12,252 nt of DNA from Miltoncostaea sp963762825 (lineage in GTDB: Bacteria > Actinomycetota > Thermoleophilia > Miltoncostaeales > Miltoncostaeaceae). Shown here piece by piece: positions 1-5,580 of this stretch; position 1 is the first letter of the stretch, and each line of letters opens with the position of its first letter. The notes beneath the pieces were generated by a model. That model did no database searches and had not been told where the DNA came from. It saw only the letters and a program-made list of their open reading frames with translations. The position numbers were made by a program, and so were the translations under genes. The DNA is taken from the NCBI GenBank assembly GCA_963762825.1, contig CAVXLZ010000003.1, positions 1-12,252 of the forward strand, in the 5' to 3' direction.

Positions 1-73
1 AGCCGACGAGCGGATTCGAACCGCTGACCCCTTCATTACGAGTGAAGTGCTCTACCAACTGAGCTACGTCGGC
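1..73 (-). tRNA. tRNA-Thr (anticodon CGU)
   Basis: Read on the minus strand, the sequence folds as a complete cloverleaf. The acceptor stem is GCCGACG with CGTCGGC, followed by the D arm, an anticodon stem CTTCA/TGAAG closing the 7-base loop CTCGTAA, and a T arm AGCGG-TTCGAAT-CCGCT. Loop positions 34-36 read CGT, which decodes ACG threonine codons, as suits a GC-rich genome. The discriminator base is U, at window position 1. Any CCA would lie outside the window, so whether it is encoded cannot be seen. Confidence 0.96.
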
Positions 74-102
74 CCGGGCTCCTCGCGGAGCCGCGAACCG
101 CA

Positions 103-131
103 AGGATAGCGACCTCGGCCGCCCGTCCGAA
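103..131 (-). promoter_or_regulatory. Possible promoter of tRNA-Thr
   Basis: On the minus strand TATCCT (108-103) matches the actinobacterial TAnnnT -10 box. It lies 17 bases downstream of TTCGGA (131-126), a weak -35 match. Transcription would start about 20 bases before the mature tRNA. The leader contains a small GGCTCC-GCGA-GGAGCC stem (77-92). The -35 falls inside the hairpin at 127-156. Confidence 0.4.
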
Positions 132-156
132 CCCGGGCCATGCGGCCCGGGTTCGG
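127..156 (-). terminator. Hairpin terminator after the HtaA-like gene
   Basis: A perfect 13-bp inverted repeat, CCGAACCCGGGCC and its complement, with the 4-base loop ATGC. It lies 11 bases beyond the stop of the HtaA-like gene and before tRNA-Thr. No U-tract follows on the minus strand, so if it terminates it is the U-less type common in GC-rich actinobacteria. It also overlaps the proposed -35 of the tRNA. Confidence 0.6.
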
Positions 157-167
157 GGCGTTTGTCG

Positions 168-818
168 CTACCAGTTCCAGCTGGGGACGACCCAGGTGCG
201 GGCACGCACCGTGGCCGAGCCGATCACGAGGCCCTCCGTGAACGGGGTGGCACCCTCGCCGAACGCCGTGTTCAGCGCGTCGGCCGCTCCGGCGGTGAGC
301 TTCAGGGTGACGCCCGACAGCTTGATGCCGCGCCGGGAGGAGTCGACCTTCAGGTCGGTCAGGTCGAGCGAGAAGAGGTCGGCGCGCGCGGTGCCGACCT
401 GGCCGACGCCCACAAGGCCCGAGAGGCTCGGGGTGTCGTCGATGTCGATGAAGTAGCGCGAGAGGTAGACCTTGGTCTCGCCCTTGGTGAACACGAGACC
501 ACCGGCGTGGCGGATCTGGCCGGCGAGGGTCTCGGAGTCGACGATGCCGAGGGTGACGGGGAAGCTGATTCCGGCCTTGCCGGCGTAGGCGGGCTTGGTC
601 GGGGCGACCGAGATGCCGAGCGAGGTGAGCGCGGCTCCGGCGCCGGGGTCGAGCGCGACGGTGGTGGCGCCGCGGTAGAGCAGGGTGTCCGACGCGACGG
701 GCGCGCTCGGGGCCTTACCCTTGGTGGCCTGAGCACCCGGAACGAGCGTCAGGGCGAGGGCGGTGACGACGGCGGCGCTGAGCGCGGCCAGTCGCCGGGG
801 GCGTGTGAGCATCCTCAT
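168..818 (-). CDS. Secreted HtaA-domain-like protein
   Basis: 216 residues. Residues 1-31 form a classic Sec signal peptide: basic start (MRMLTRPRR), a hydrophobic Ala/Leu core, and a likely cut after GAQA. The rest is a single beta-rich module with a Gly-rich 'FPVTLGIVDSETLAGQIRHAGGL' type block near residue 80, an 'LFSLDLTDLKV' block, and a closing 'LTAGAADALNTAFG...GLVIGSATV' segment. That order resembles HtaA (heme-binding) domains found in secreted actinobacterial proteins, but I match it by pattern only, and no heme-ligand residue can be assigned. There is no LPXTG motif or C-terminal membrane helix, so it should be released or loosely wall-bound. The ATG at 818 is chosen because a strong Shine-Dalgarno precedes it. 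The same frame is open up to 1166, but that part is antisense to holB. Own promoter or read-through from holB (70-base gap) are both possible. Confidence 0.72.
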   Translation of the reverse strand: MRMLTRPRRLAALSAAVVTALALTLVPGAQATKGKAPSAPVASDTLLYRGATTVALDPGAGAALTSLGISVAPTKPAYAGKAGISFPVTLGIVDSETLAGQIRHAGGLVFTKGETKVYLSRYFIDIDDTPSLSGLVGVGQVGTARADLFSLDLTDLKVDSSRRGIKLSGVTLKLTAGAADALNTAFGEGATPFTEGLVIGSATVRARTWVVPSWNW

Positions 819-822
819 GGGA

Positions 823-829
823 CCTCCTT
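823..829 (-). promoter_or_regulatory. Strong Shine-Dalgarno fixing the start of the HtaA-like gene
   Basis: AAGGAGG on the minus strand, four bases before the ATG at 818-816. It decides the start against the much longer open frame that continues upstream without stops. Confidence 0.85.
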
Positions 830-888
830 TTGTGGAGTGGTCACCAGAGGTACGGCGGCGCCCCGCCTGCCGGTTGTAAGAGCGGTGT

Positions 889-1929
889 TCAGTAGCCGAT
901 CCGCCCGTGAGCGACGAGCCGGGCGGGGTGGCCGCTGCGGGCGTTCTCGATGCGGATGAGCAGGGACTCGGCGGCCAGCTCGACCTTTGGGTTGAGCTCG
1001 AGCTCCGAGCGCGTGAGCTGGATCTCGGCGATGGCGCGCTCGAGGAACTCCTGGCGCTCGGGTCCCGCCAGGGGGCGCAGGTCCTCGATGCGATCGGCGA
1101 GCCGCACCGATCGCTCGGCGCCCACGGAGATGGCCAGGGCATCGCCGGCGGTCTCGCCGGCGGCATCGAGCACTAGGGTCCAGCCGTCGGTCACCAGACG
1201 TCGGCGCTCGCGCTTCTCCTGATCCTCGGCGCGCTTCTGCGCGGTGCGCTCGCCGCGCTTTCCCGCCAGGACGGCCGCCTCGGCACGCAGGCGCTCGAGA
1301 TCCTCGGAGGGGTGCTCGCCGGCCGCCTCCTCCATGCGCTGCTGGATCTGCGCGACCCGGGCTCCGGGGGCGTCGTCGCCGGCCAGCGCCGCCAGGCCGA
1401 AGTCAACGCCGATGGCGCGCATCTGACCTTCGAAGGGACTCATGCGCTCCCGGGCCGCCCTCCAGCCGAGGTTGCGGAACGGCACCGGCAGGCAGCGCGA
1501 GCGCAGCGTGTCGAGCAGGTCGACCGGCGAATCCGTGATGAGGATGATGCTCGACTGGGGCGGCGGTTCCTCGAGGATCTTCAGGAGCCGGGGCGCCCCC
1601 GAGGTCTCGTTGAGGCGCTCGGCGCCGTGCACGACCATGACCCGCCGGCTGAGCACGTTGGGCCGGCTCGCTAGGCGGGTGAGTGCCTCGTCGATGTCGC
1701 TCAGCATGATCTGCTGGCCGGTGGCCTCCACCTCGATCAGGTCGAGCGCCTTCGGGGTGCGCACGTGGGTGCCGGCCGGGTCCATCAGCCCCCAGGCCAC
1801 CTCGATGGCCGCCGCGCGCTTGCCGGTGTCGGGCGGCCCGAAGAACAGCAGCTGCTGGGGTGGCTGCCGGTGGGCGAGGGCCGCGCGCAGAATCCGCTCG
1901 GCGAGGGGCTGTCCGGGGACCTCGATCAC
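889..1929 (-). CDS. holB: DNA polymerase III subunit delta prime (clamp loader)
   Basis: 346 residues. Delta prime is the stator subunit of the clamp loader that opens the sliding clamp during replication. Visible motifs are a P-loop-like GPPDTGKR at residues 31-38, the degenerate Walker B region VMVVHGAERL near 97-106, the conserved LLKILEEPPP near 115-124, and the SRC arginine-finger motif at 144-146. The four-cysteine zinc module usual between Walker A and B in many delta prime and gamma proteins is absent: the only cysteine is in SRC. A very charged helical stretch at about residues 205-250 leads into the C-terminal collar domain. The start is GTG, and it overlaps the tmk stop as GTGA, so translation is probably coupled. 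The pairing tmk-holB is common in bacteria and supports the assignment. Confidence 0.88.
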   Translation of the reverse strand: MIEVPGQPLAERILRAALAHRQPPQQLLFFGPPDTGKRAAAIEVAWGLMDPAGTHVRTPKALDLIEVEATGQQIMLSDIDEALTRLASRPNVLSRRVMVVHGAERLNETSGAPRLLKILEEPPPQSSIILITDSPVDLLDTLRSRCLPVPFRNLGWRAARERMSPFEGQMRAIGVDFGLAALAGDDAPGARVAQIQQRMEEAAGEHPSEDLERLRAEAAVLAGKRGERTAQKRAEDQEKRERRRLVTDGWTLVLDAAGETAGDALAISVGAERSVRLADRIEDLRPLAGPERQEFLERAIAEIQLTRSELELNPKVELAAESLLIRIENARSGHPARLVAHGRIGY

Positions 1930-2540
1930 AGCAGGTGCTCGACGGCACTCATCACACGGGCGCCGACCTCATCCTCGGAGCCCTCCCCGGGAATGAGGCG
2001 CACGCGCTCGGGGAAGCGGTTGGCCAGCTCGCGGTAGCCGGCGGCCACGCGCTCCTGGAAGCCCCGGCCCTCGGCCTCGATGCGGTCGGGCGCCGCGCAG
2101 CGGCGGCCGGCGGTGACCGCGACAGGGGTGTCGATGACCAACGAGAGGCTCGGCAGGCAGTCGTCGACCGCCGCGCGGTTGATCTGGAGAACGGCGTCGA
2201 TGCCGAGCCCGCGTGCGACGCCCTGATATGCGAGCGAGGAGTCGAGGAAGCGGTCGCTCACCACCCAGCGCCCCTCGGCGAGGGAGGGGACAACCACCCG
2301 GCGCACCAGCTCGGCGCGGGCGGCGGCGAACAGGTGCGCCTCGGCGATCAGCTCGATCGCCCCGGGCTCGCCGGCCAGCAGGATGTCGCGCACCCGCTCG
2401 CCGAGCTCGGTGCCCCCCGGCTCACGCGTGCGGGTGACCGGGATGCCGCGCGCCGCCAGAGCCTCCTCGAGCCGCCGGGCCTGGGTGCTCTTGCCGCTGC
2501 CGTCCACCCCCTCGAGGGCGATGAAGCGGGCGGCTACCAG
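1926..2540 (-). CDS. tmk: Thymidylate kinase (probable CTG start)
   Basis: Phosphorylates dTMP to dTDP with ATP, supplying dTTP for replication. Counting from the proposed CTG start the protein is 204 residues, the usual family length. It has the P-loop GVDGSGKST (11-19), the EPGGT substrate motif (about 40-44), the DRFLDSS motif with DR at 96-97, and a LID segment around GRRCAAPDRIE (145-155). The start is the odd part. No ATG, GTG or TTG lies in frame between the conserved N-terminus and an ATG at 2618. Using that ATG would add 26 residues, very arginine-rich, that are the out-of-frame shadow of the upstream small gene. I prefer CTG at 2540-2538, four bases before the end of that gene's TAG stop (CTGGTAG), implying reinitiation. 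The stop TGA overlaps the holB start. Confidence 0.88.
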   Translation of the reverse strand: MVAARFIALEGVDGSGKSTQARRLEEALAARGIPVTRTREPGGTELGERVRDILLAGEPGAIELIAEAHLFAAARAELVRRVVVPSLAEGRWVVSDRFLDSSLAYQGVARGLGIDAVLQINRAAVDDCLPSLSLVIDTPVAVTAGRRCAAPDRIEAEGRGFQERVAAGYRELANRFPERVRLIPGEGSEDEVGARVMSAVEHLL

Positions 2541-2713
2541 GGGTTGGCCGCCAGGGCGGCGGCCCCGACGCCTGCGGCGAGCGCCACGCAGACGCCCCAG
2601 CCGAACCAGCGCACCCATCGAGGCGGCGTGTGCACCACCTTGCGGATCTCGGCCTCCTCGGCCAGGCGCGCATAGACGCCGGGGCGCTCGGAGTCGTCGG
2701 CTGGGGGGGTCAT
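2534..2713 (-). CDS. Small single-span membrane protein, unknown function
   Basis: 59 residues, ATG at 2713 to TAG at 2534-2536. I do not recognise it. The N-terminal half is hydrophilic and acidic (MTPPADDSERPGVYARLAEE), followed by a basic, tryptophan-containing patch (PPRWVRWFGWG). A hydrophobic Ala/Gly/Val segment of about 18-20 residues then runs almost to the C-terminus (ANPW). This looks like a tail-anchored or N-in single-span protein. It is judged real because only about 5 of 59 codons end in A or T, while the other frames of this stretch give poly-arginine. The upstream Shine-Dalgarno is poor (only AGG). It is probably the first gene of a cluster with tmk and holB, and its stop overlaps the proposed tmk start. 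Confidence 0.68.
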   Translation of the reverse strand: MTPPADDSERPGVYARLAEEAEIRKVVHTPPRWVRWFGWGVCVALAAGVGAAALAANPW

Positions 2714-2805
2714 GGCCTGGACGCTCGCGGGTTGTCGCCGCCCGCGGCGTCGGCAATGCTGCCCAGCGCTCCGGGTAGCGTTTTCATCGGCCGAAAGGTA
2801 GCAGC

Positions 2806-3764
2806 GTGAGCTCTGTCCTCATCACCGGGGGAGCCGGCTTCATCGGCTCCAACCTCACCGATGCGCTCGTGTCGGAGGGGCGTGAGTGCCACGTCGTCGA
2901 CAACCTCTCGAACGGCAAGGCGATCAGGCTTCCGGACGAGGCCGAGCTCCACGAGACCGACATCCGCTCGGCCGCCGAGCTGGTCGCGCTGGCCACCCGC
3001 ACCCGGCCCTCGACGATCTTCCACCTCGCCGCCCAGGCCGACGTGCGCAAGGCGATGGAGGACCCCGGCTACGACGCCGACGTCAACGTGATCGGCACGG
3101 TCAACGTGCTCGAGGCGGCTCGCGCCGTGGGGGCCCGGGTCGTCTTCAGCTCCACCGGCGGAGCCGGCTACGGCGAGTACGTGGGGCTCCCCGTGCCGAG
3201 CCCCGAGACCGCCGAGACCCGGCCGCTGTCGCACTACGGCATGAGCAAGATGGCCGGCGAGGGCTACTGCCACCTCTACGGGCGCCTCTACGGATCGGCC
3301 ACGTCGGTGCTGCGCCTGGGCAACGTCTACGGCCCTCGCCAGGACCCCCACGGCGAGGCCGGGGTGGTCGCCATCTTCTGCGGCCGGATGCTCGACGGAG
3401 TGCGGCCCAAGGTCTTCGGCGACGGGCTCCAGACCCGCGACTACGTCTACGTGGCCGACGTCGTGGGAGCGTTCCTCGCCGCGGAGTCCGGCGAGCCCGG
3501 CGAGACCGTGAACATCGGCGCCGGCGTGGAGGTGACCGTGCTCGATCTTCTGGAGGGGCTCGGCTACGAGGGCGATCCCGAGTTCGCCGAGGCGCGCGCC
3601 GGCGAGCTGCAGCGCAGCGTGCTGGACGTCTCGAAGGTCGAGCGGCTCTACGGCTGGCGGGCCCGCACGCCGCTGCGCGAGGGTCTCCAGGCGACCCTGG
3701 CCAGCGTCATCGCGGCCCGGCGGGAGCCGGACGCCCGCCCCCCGGGGCCTTTTCGACGACGTGA
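2806..3764 (+). CDS. NAD-dependent epimerase/dehydratase (UDP-glucose 4-epimerase-like), 3' end disrupted as read
   Basis: Extended short-chain dehydrogenase acting on nucleotide sugars, most like UDP-glucose/galactose 4-epimerases. The NAD-binding motif TGGAGFIGS is at residues 7-15, followed by FHLAAQADV, the SSTGG segment, the catalytic YGMSK (Tyr144, Lys148), the LRLGNVYGPRQDP block, and FGDGLQTRDYVYVADVV. The C-terminal LYGWRARTPLREGL block is complete by about residue 300, so the enzyme is whole. The GTG start at 2806 has GAAAGG 7 bases upstream. As read, this frame meets no stop until 4596 and crosses the whole opposing gene. With one extra base between about 3738 and 3761 it would end at the TGA at 3762-3764, giving about 319 residues; that is the end used here. 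The substrate cannot be told from sequence alone. Confidence 0.85.
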
Positions 3765-4500
3765 TCCTGGGGGGGCGAACGGTGCCGCCCCCCAGGATCG
3801 CCATCGGGCCCTCCTCCACCATCCAGGCGAGCGCCTCGGGATCGACGCGGATCGCATCGGCGGCGGCCTGCCGGCCGGCGTCGAGGCCCGGCGGGCGCCA
3901 TGGCCCCGCCGAATGGGCGTCGGACGCCAGCACGTGCGCGGCGCCCCCGCCAAGGAGGGTCACGGCCGTCCGCTGGGCGGCCGGCCCGTGTCCTCCGAGG
4001 AAGGAGCTCGCGGTGATCTGAACGAGCGCTCCACGGCCGATGAGGTCGCGCAGGCGGTCGGGCCCGCGCTGGACGGCCTCGGCGCGCTCCGGGTGGGCGA
4101 GCACCGCGCCGAAGCCACGGATCTCCAGGTCGCGGAGCGTCTCGACGAGGCCGAGGGGCCATCCCCGGAAGGGCATCTCCAACAGCAGCCATCGGCCGCC
4201 ACCGCCGATGCTCGCCATCGCGAGGTCCTCGTCGCTCATGCGCCCGATCCAGGAGAGCGAGATCTCGGCGCCCGTGTGGAGGGCCAGCGGGATCCCCTCC
4301 TCCTCGAGTGCCGTGCGCAGGCGTGCGACGCCGCGATGCATCTCCTGCGGGTCGGTGGGGTACCGCTCGATCATGTGGGGGGTGCAGACCATGCCGAGCG
4401 TGCCCGCCTCCCATGCCGCTCTCGCCATGGCGACCGATTCGGCGAGGGTCGACGGACCGTCGTCGATGCCCGGCAGCAGGTGAGTGTGGAGGTCGATCAC
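3707..4500 (-). CDS. PHP-family tyrosine-protein phosphatase (CpsB/YwqE-like), 3' end disrupted as read
   Basis: Mn-dependent PHP-fold phosphatase of the CpsB/YwqE type, which in other bacteria controls capsule or exopolysaccharide tyrosine kinases. Metal-site motifs are DLHTH (His5, His7), the family signature LLPGIDDGP, CTPHM (His42), TGAE (Glu79), LLEMPF (Glu109), AHPE (His136) and SDAHS (Asp194, His196). The start is taken as GTG at 4500 because family members begin at this VIDLHTH point; an ATG at 4539 would add 13 atypical residues. As read, the frame stays open to 2710, far beyond family length. One added base near 3738-3761 would end it at the TGA at 3707-3709 with a basic tail and about 264 residues; that end is used here. 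It faces the epimerase tail to tail, consistent with shared work on surface polysaccharide. Confidence 0.82.
3761..3800. terminator. Long GC hairpin between the convergent epimerase and PHP genes
   Basis: Arms GATCCTGGGGGG (3763-3774) and CCCCCCAGGATC (3787-3798) pair perfectly over 12 bp. A further G-U and G-C pair extends the stem to 3761/3800, with a 12-base loop. Its place at the meeting point of two converging genes suggests a bidirectional terminator without U-tract. It is also read as codons of the PHP protein (AILGGGTVRPPRI). The left arm has seven Gs against six Cs in the right. Confidence 0.5.
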
Positions 4501-4509
4501 GCGGCGCTC

Positions 4510-4515
4510 AGGGTA
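4510..4515 (-). promoter_or_regulatory. Possible -10 box of a near-leaderless PHP-phosphatase transcript
   Basis: TACCCT on the minus strand lies 9 bases before the GTG start at 4500, and no Shine-Dalgarno is visible. The same box sits 10 bases before the GTG of the carbonic-anhydrase-like gene. No convincing -35 is seen. Confidence 0.35.
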
Positions 4516-4545
4516 GCGCCGATGGCGGAGGAGCCCCATCCGGGG

Positions 4546-4574
4546 CTGACGGAGTCACGAGCGCGCGATACAGT
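4546..4574 (+). promoter_or_regulatory. Promoter of tRNA-Ala
   Basis: CTGACG (4546-4551) and TACAGT (4569-4574, TAnnnT type) are separated by exactly 17 bases. Transcription would begin about 6 bases before the mature tRNA 5' end. Confidence 0.55.
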
Positions 4575-4586
4575 TGTCCTCACCGT

Positions 4587-4659
4587 GGGGCATTAGCTCA
4601 GATGGGAGAGCGCCTGGATCGCACCCAGGAGGTCGGCGGTTCGATTCCGCCATGCTCCA
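4587..4659 (+). tRNA. tRNA-Ala (anticodon CGC)
   Basis: Complete cloverleaf of 73 bases. The acceptor stem GGGGCAT pairs with ATGCTCC and includes a G3-U70 wobble, the identity element recognised by alanyl-tRNA synthetase. The anticodon stem CCTGG/CCAGG closes the loop ATCGCAC, giving anticodon CGC for GCG codons. The T arm is GGCGG-TTCGATT-CCGCC. The discriminator is A and the next bases are TAG, so CCA is not encoded and must be added enzymatically. Confidence 0.97.
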
Positions 4660-4665
4660 TAGCTT

Positions 4666-4701
4666 GAGAGAAGCCCCGCTCTGCGGGGCTTCTCTCGTTT
4701 T
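4666..4701 (+). terminator. Rho-independent terminator of tRNA-Ala
   Basis: A perfect 13-bp stem, GAGAGAAGCCCCG and its complement, with a 5-base loop CTCTG, followed by GTTTT. It starts 7 bases after the tRNA. It also lies just beyond the end of the minus-strand DUF2461 gene, but no U-tract follows on that side. Confidence 0.9.
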
Positions 4702-4714
4702 CCCGGCGGCCCGC

Positions 4715-5386
4715 TCAGCGCCGGGGCGGCGCGGTGCTGGGGCCGACGTGCTCGTCGAGCCAGGCGCGCAGCGGCTCGGCCGCACGCCAGGATTCGCGCA
4801 CCTGATCCAGGGCCGCGGGAGTCTCGACGACGTCCGGATCGACGACCGTCTCGTAGGCCACCAGGCCCTTGAATCGCAGCAGCTCGATGCGCGGGTGATC
4901 CTTTGGATAGCCGCGTGGGGCGGTCTTCAGGGCGGGGGCGGCACCGGGCCCCACCTCGAGCCCCGAGCTCTCAACCGCCGCGAGCAGGGAGAGCAGGGCC
5001 GCACCGGCCTCGTCGTCGGCGATCGCCTGGCGCATCCGCTGGATCTGGTCGGGCGCCAGCATGTGGCAGCCGCTCGCGATGAAGAGCCCGTCGGCAGCGA
5101 TGTGGACGTAGCGGACGGTGCCCCCGGGGGACCAGGCGGCCGCGCCGTGCATGGTCTTGTACGGGGACTTGTCGGCCGAGAAGCGCACGTCACGGTTGGG
5201 GCGGAACACGTGGAAGGCGCCGGGATCGGGATCGAGGGCGTCGAGGAGGGCCCGCATCGGGTCGCGGACCGACCGCTCCCACGTCCCCCGGTTGGCCTGC
5301 CAGAACTCCCGCGAGTTGTCGAGCTCGAGATCGGCGTAGAAGCGCATCGCTTCGTCGGGGAAGCCCGCGAACGGCGGTCGGGTCAT
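4715..5386 (-). CDS. DUF2461 family protein
   Basis: 223 residues, matching the usual length of the DUF2461 (TIGR02453) family, whose biochemical role is not established. Family hallmarks seen are the N-terminal FPDEAMRFYADLELDNSREF block with 'NSREFW', the PNRDVRFSADKSPYKT segment near residues 63-78, the 'GLFIASGCHMLAPDQIQRMRQAI' region, and the C-terminal PRGYPKDHPRIELLRFKGL block near 160. No signal peptide or membrane segment is present, so it should be cytoplasmic. The ATG start at 5386 has a strong Shine-Dalgarno (AAGGAGG, 5396-5390) three bases upstream. It is divergent from pntAA across a 194-base region and appears to be a single-gene unit ending against the tRNA-Ala terminator. Confidence 0.87.
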   Translation of the reverse strand: MTRPPFAGFPDEAMRFYADLELDNSREFWQANRGTWERSVRDPMRALLDALDPDPGAFHVFRPNRDVRFSADKSPYKTMHGAAAWSPGGTVRYVHIAADGLFIASGCHMLAPDQIQRMRQAIADDEAGAALLSLLAAVESSGLEVGPGAAPALKTAPRGYPKDHPRIELLRFKGLVAYETVVDPDVVETPAALDQVRESWRAAEPLRAWLDEHVGPSTAPPRR

Positions 5387-5453
5387 GTTCCTCCTTCATG
5401 ACGATCGACGGCGTCATTGTGCCTGGTTCGGCGCCGAAAGGCCGCGACCGGGT

Positions 5454-5478
5454 GGCATGCGAGCCTCCGGCATGCGAG
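5454..5478. repeat. Tandem 10-base direct repeat upstream of the pnt promoter
   Basis: GGCATGCGAG occurs at 5454-5463 and again at 5469-5478, 15 bases start to start. Each copy contains the palindrome GCATGC. The pair lies about 40-65 bases upstream of the pntAA -35 box, in the divergent region shared with the DUF2461 gene, a position suited to an activator site. Confidence 0.5.
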
Positions 5479-5518
5479 TCTGCGGGCCGCCCGCCGTCAC
5501 GAACTAGTCGCGCGTTCG

Positions 5519-5548
5519 TTGACGGAGTGCGCCGTCGTACGGTAAAAA
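5519..5548 (+). promoter_or_regulatory. Promoter of the pnt operon
   Basis: TTGACG (5519-5524) and TAAAAA (5543-5548) are 18 bases apart, a good sigma-70-type match. Transcription would start near 5555, leaving a leader of about 25 bases before the GTG of pntAA. This argues against the ATG at 5398 as the gene start. Confidence 0.55.
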
Positions 5549-5580
5549 CCTGCACCTTCGTCACCGCCCCGGGAAGCCAC

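Noticed and set aside
854..867. A small GGCGG/CCGCC stem between holB and the HtaA-like gene as a terminator
   Set aside because: It has only five pairs and no U-tract. It is within what GC-rich sequence gives by chance.
3769..3775. Deleting one G from the G7 run as the fix for the convergent genes
   Set aside because: The phosphatase would then stop at 3648, but the epimerase would run to 4021 with a 90-residue antisense tail. Adding a base upstream explains both genes better.
2710..4539. A 609-residue PHP protein with a long C-terminal domain
   Set aside because: The extension is antisense of the epimerase. The PHP family ends near 260 residues.
2806..4596. A 596-residue fusion of the epimerase with an extra C-terminal domain
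   Set aside because: Everything past about residue 310 is in-register antisense of the PHP phosphatase, with shadow-like composition.
5398..5580. An N-terminal extension of PntAA from the ATG at 5398
   Set aside because: The stretch holds the promoter boxes and direct repeats, and family members start near the conserved VGVPTET block.
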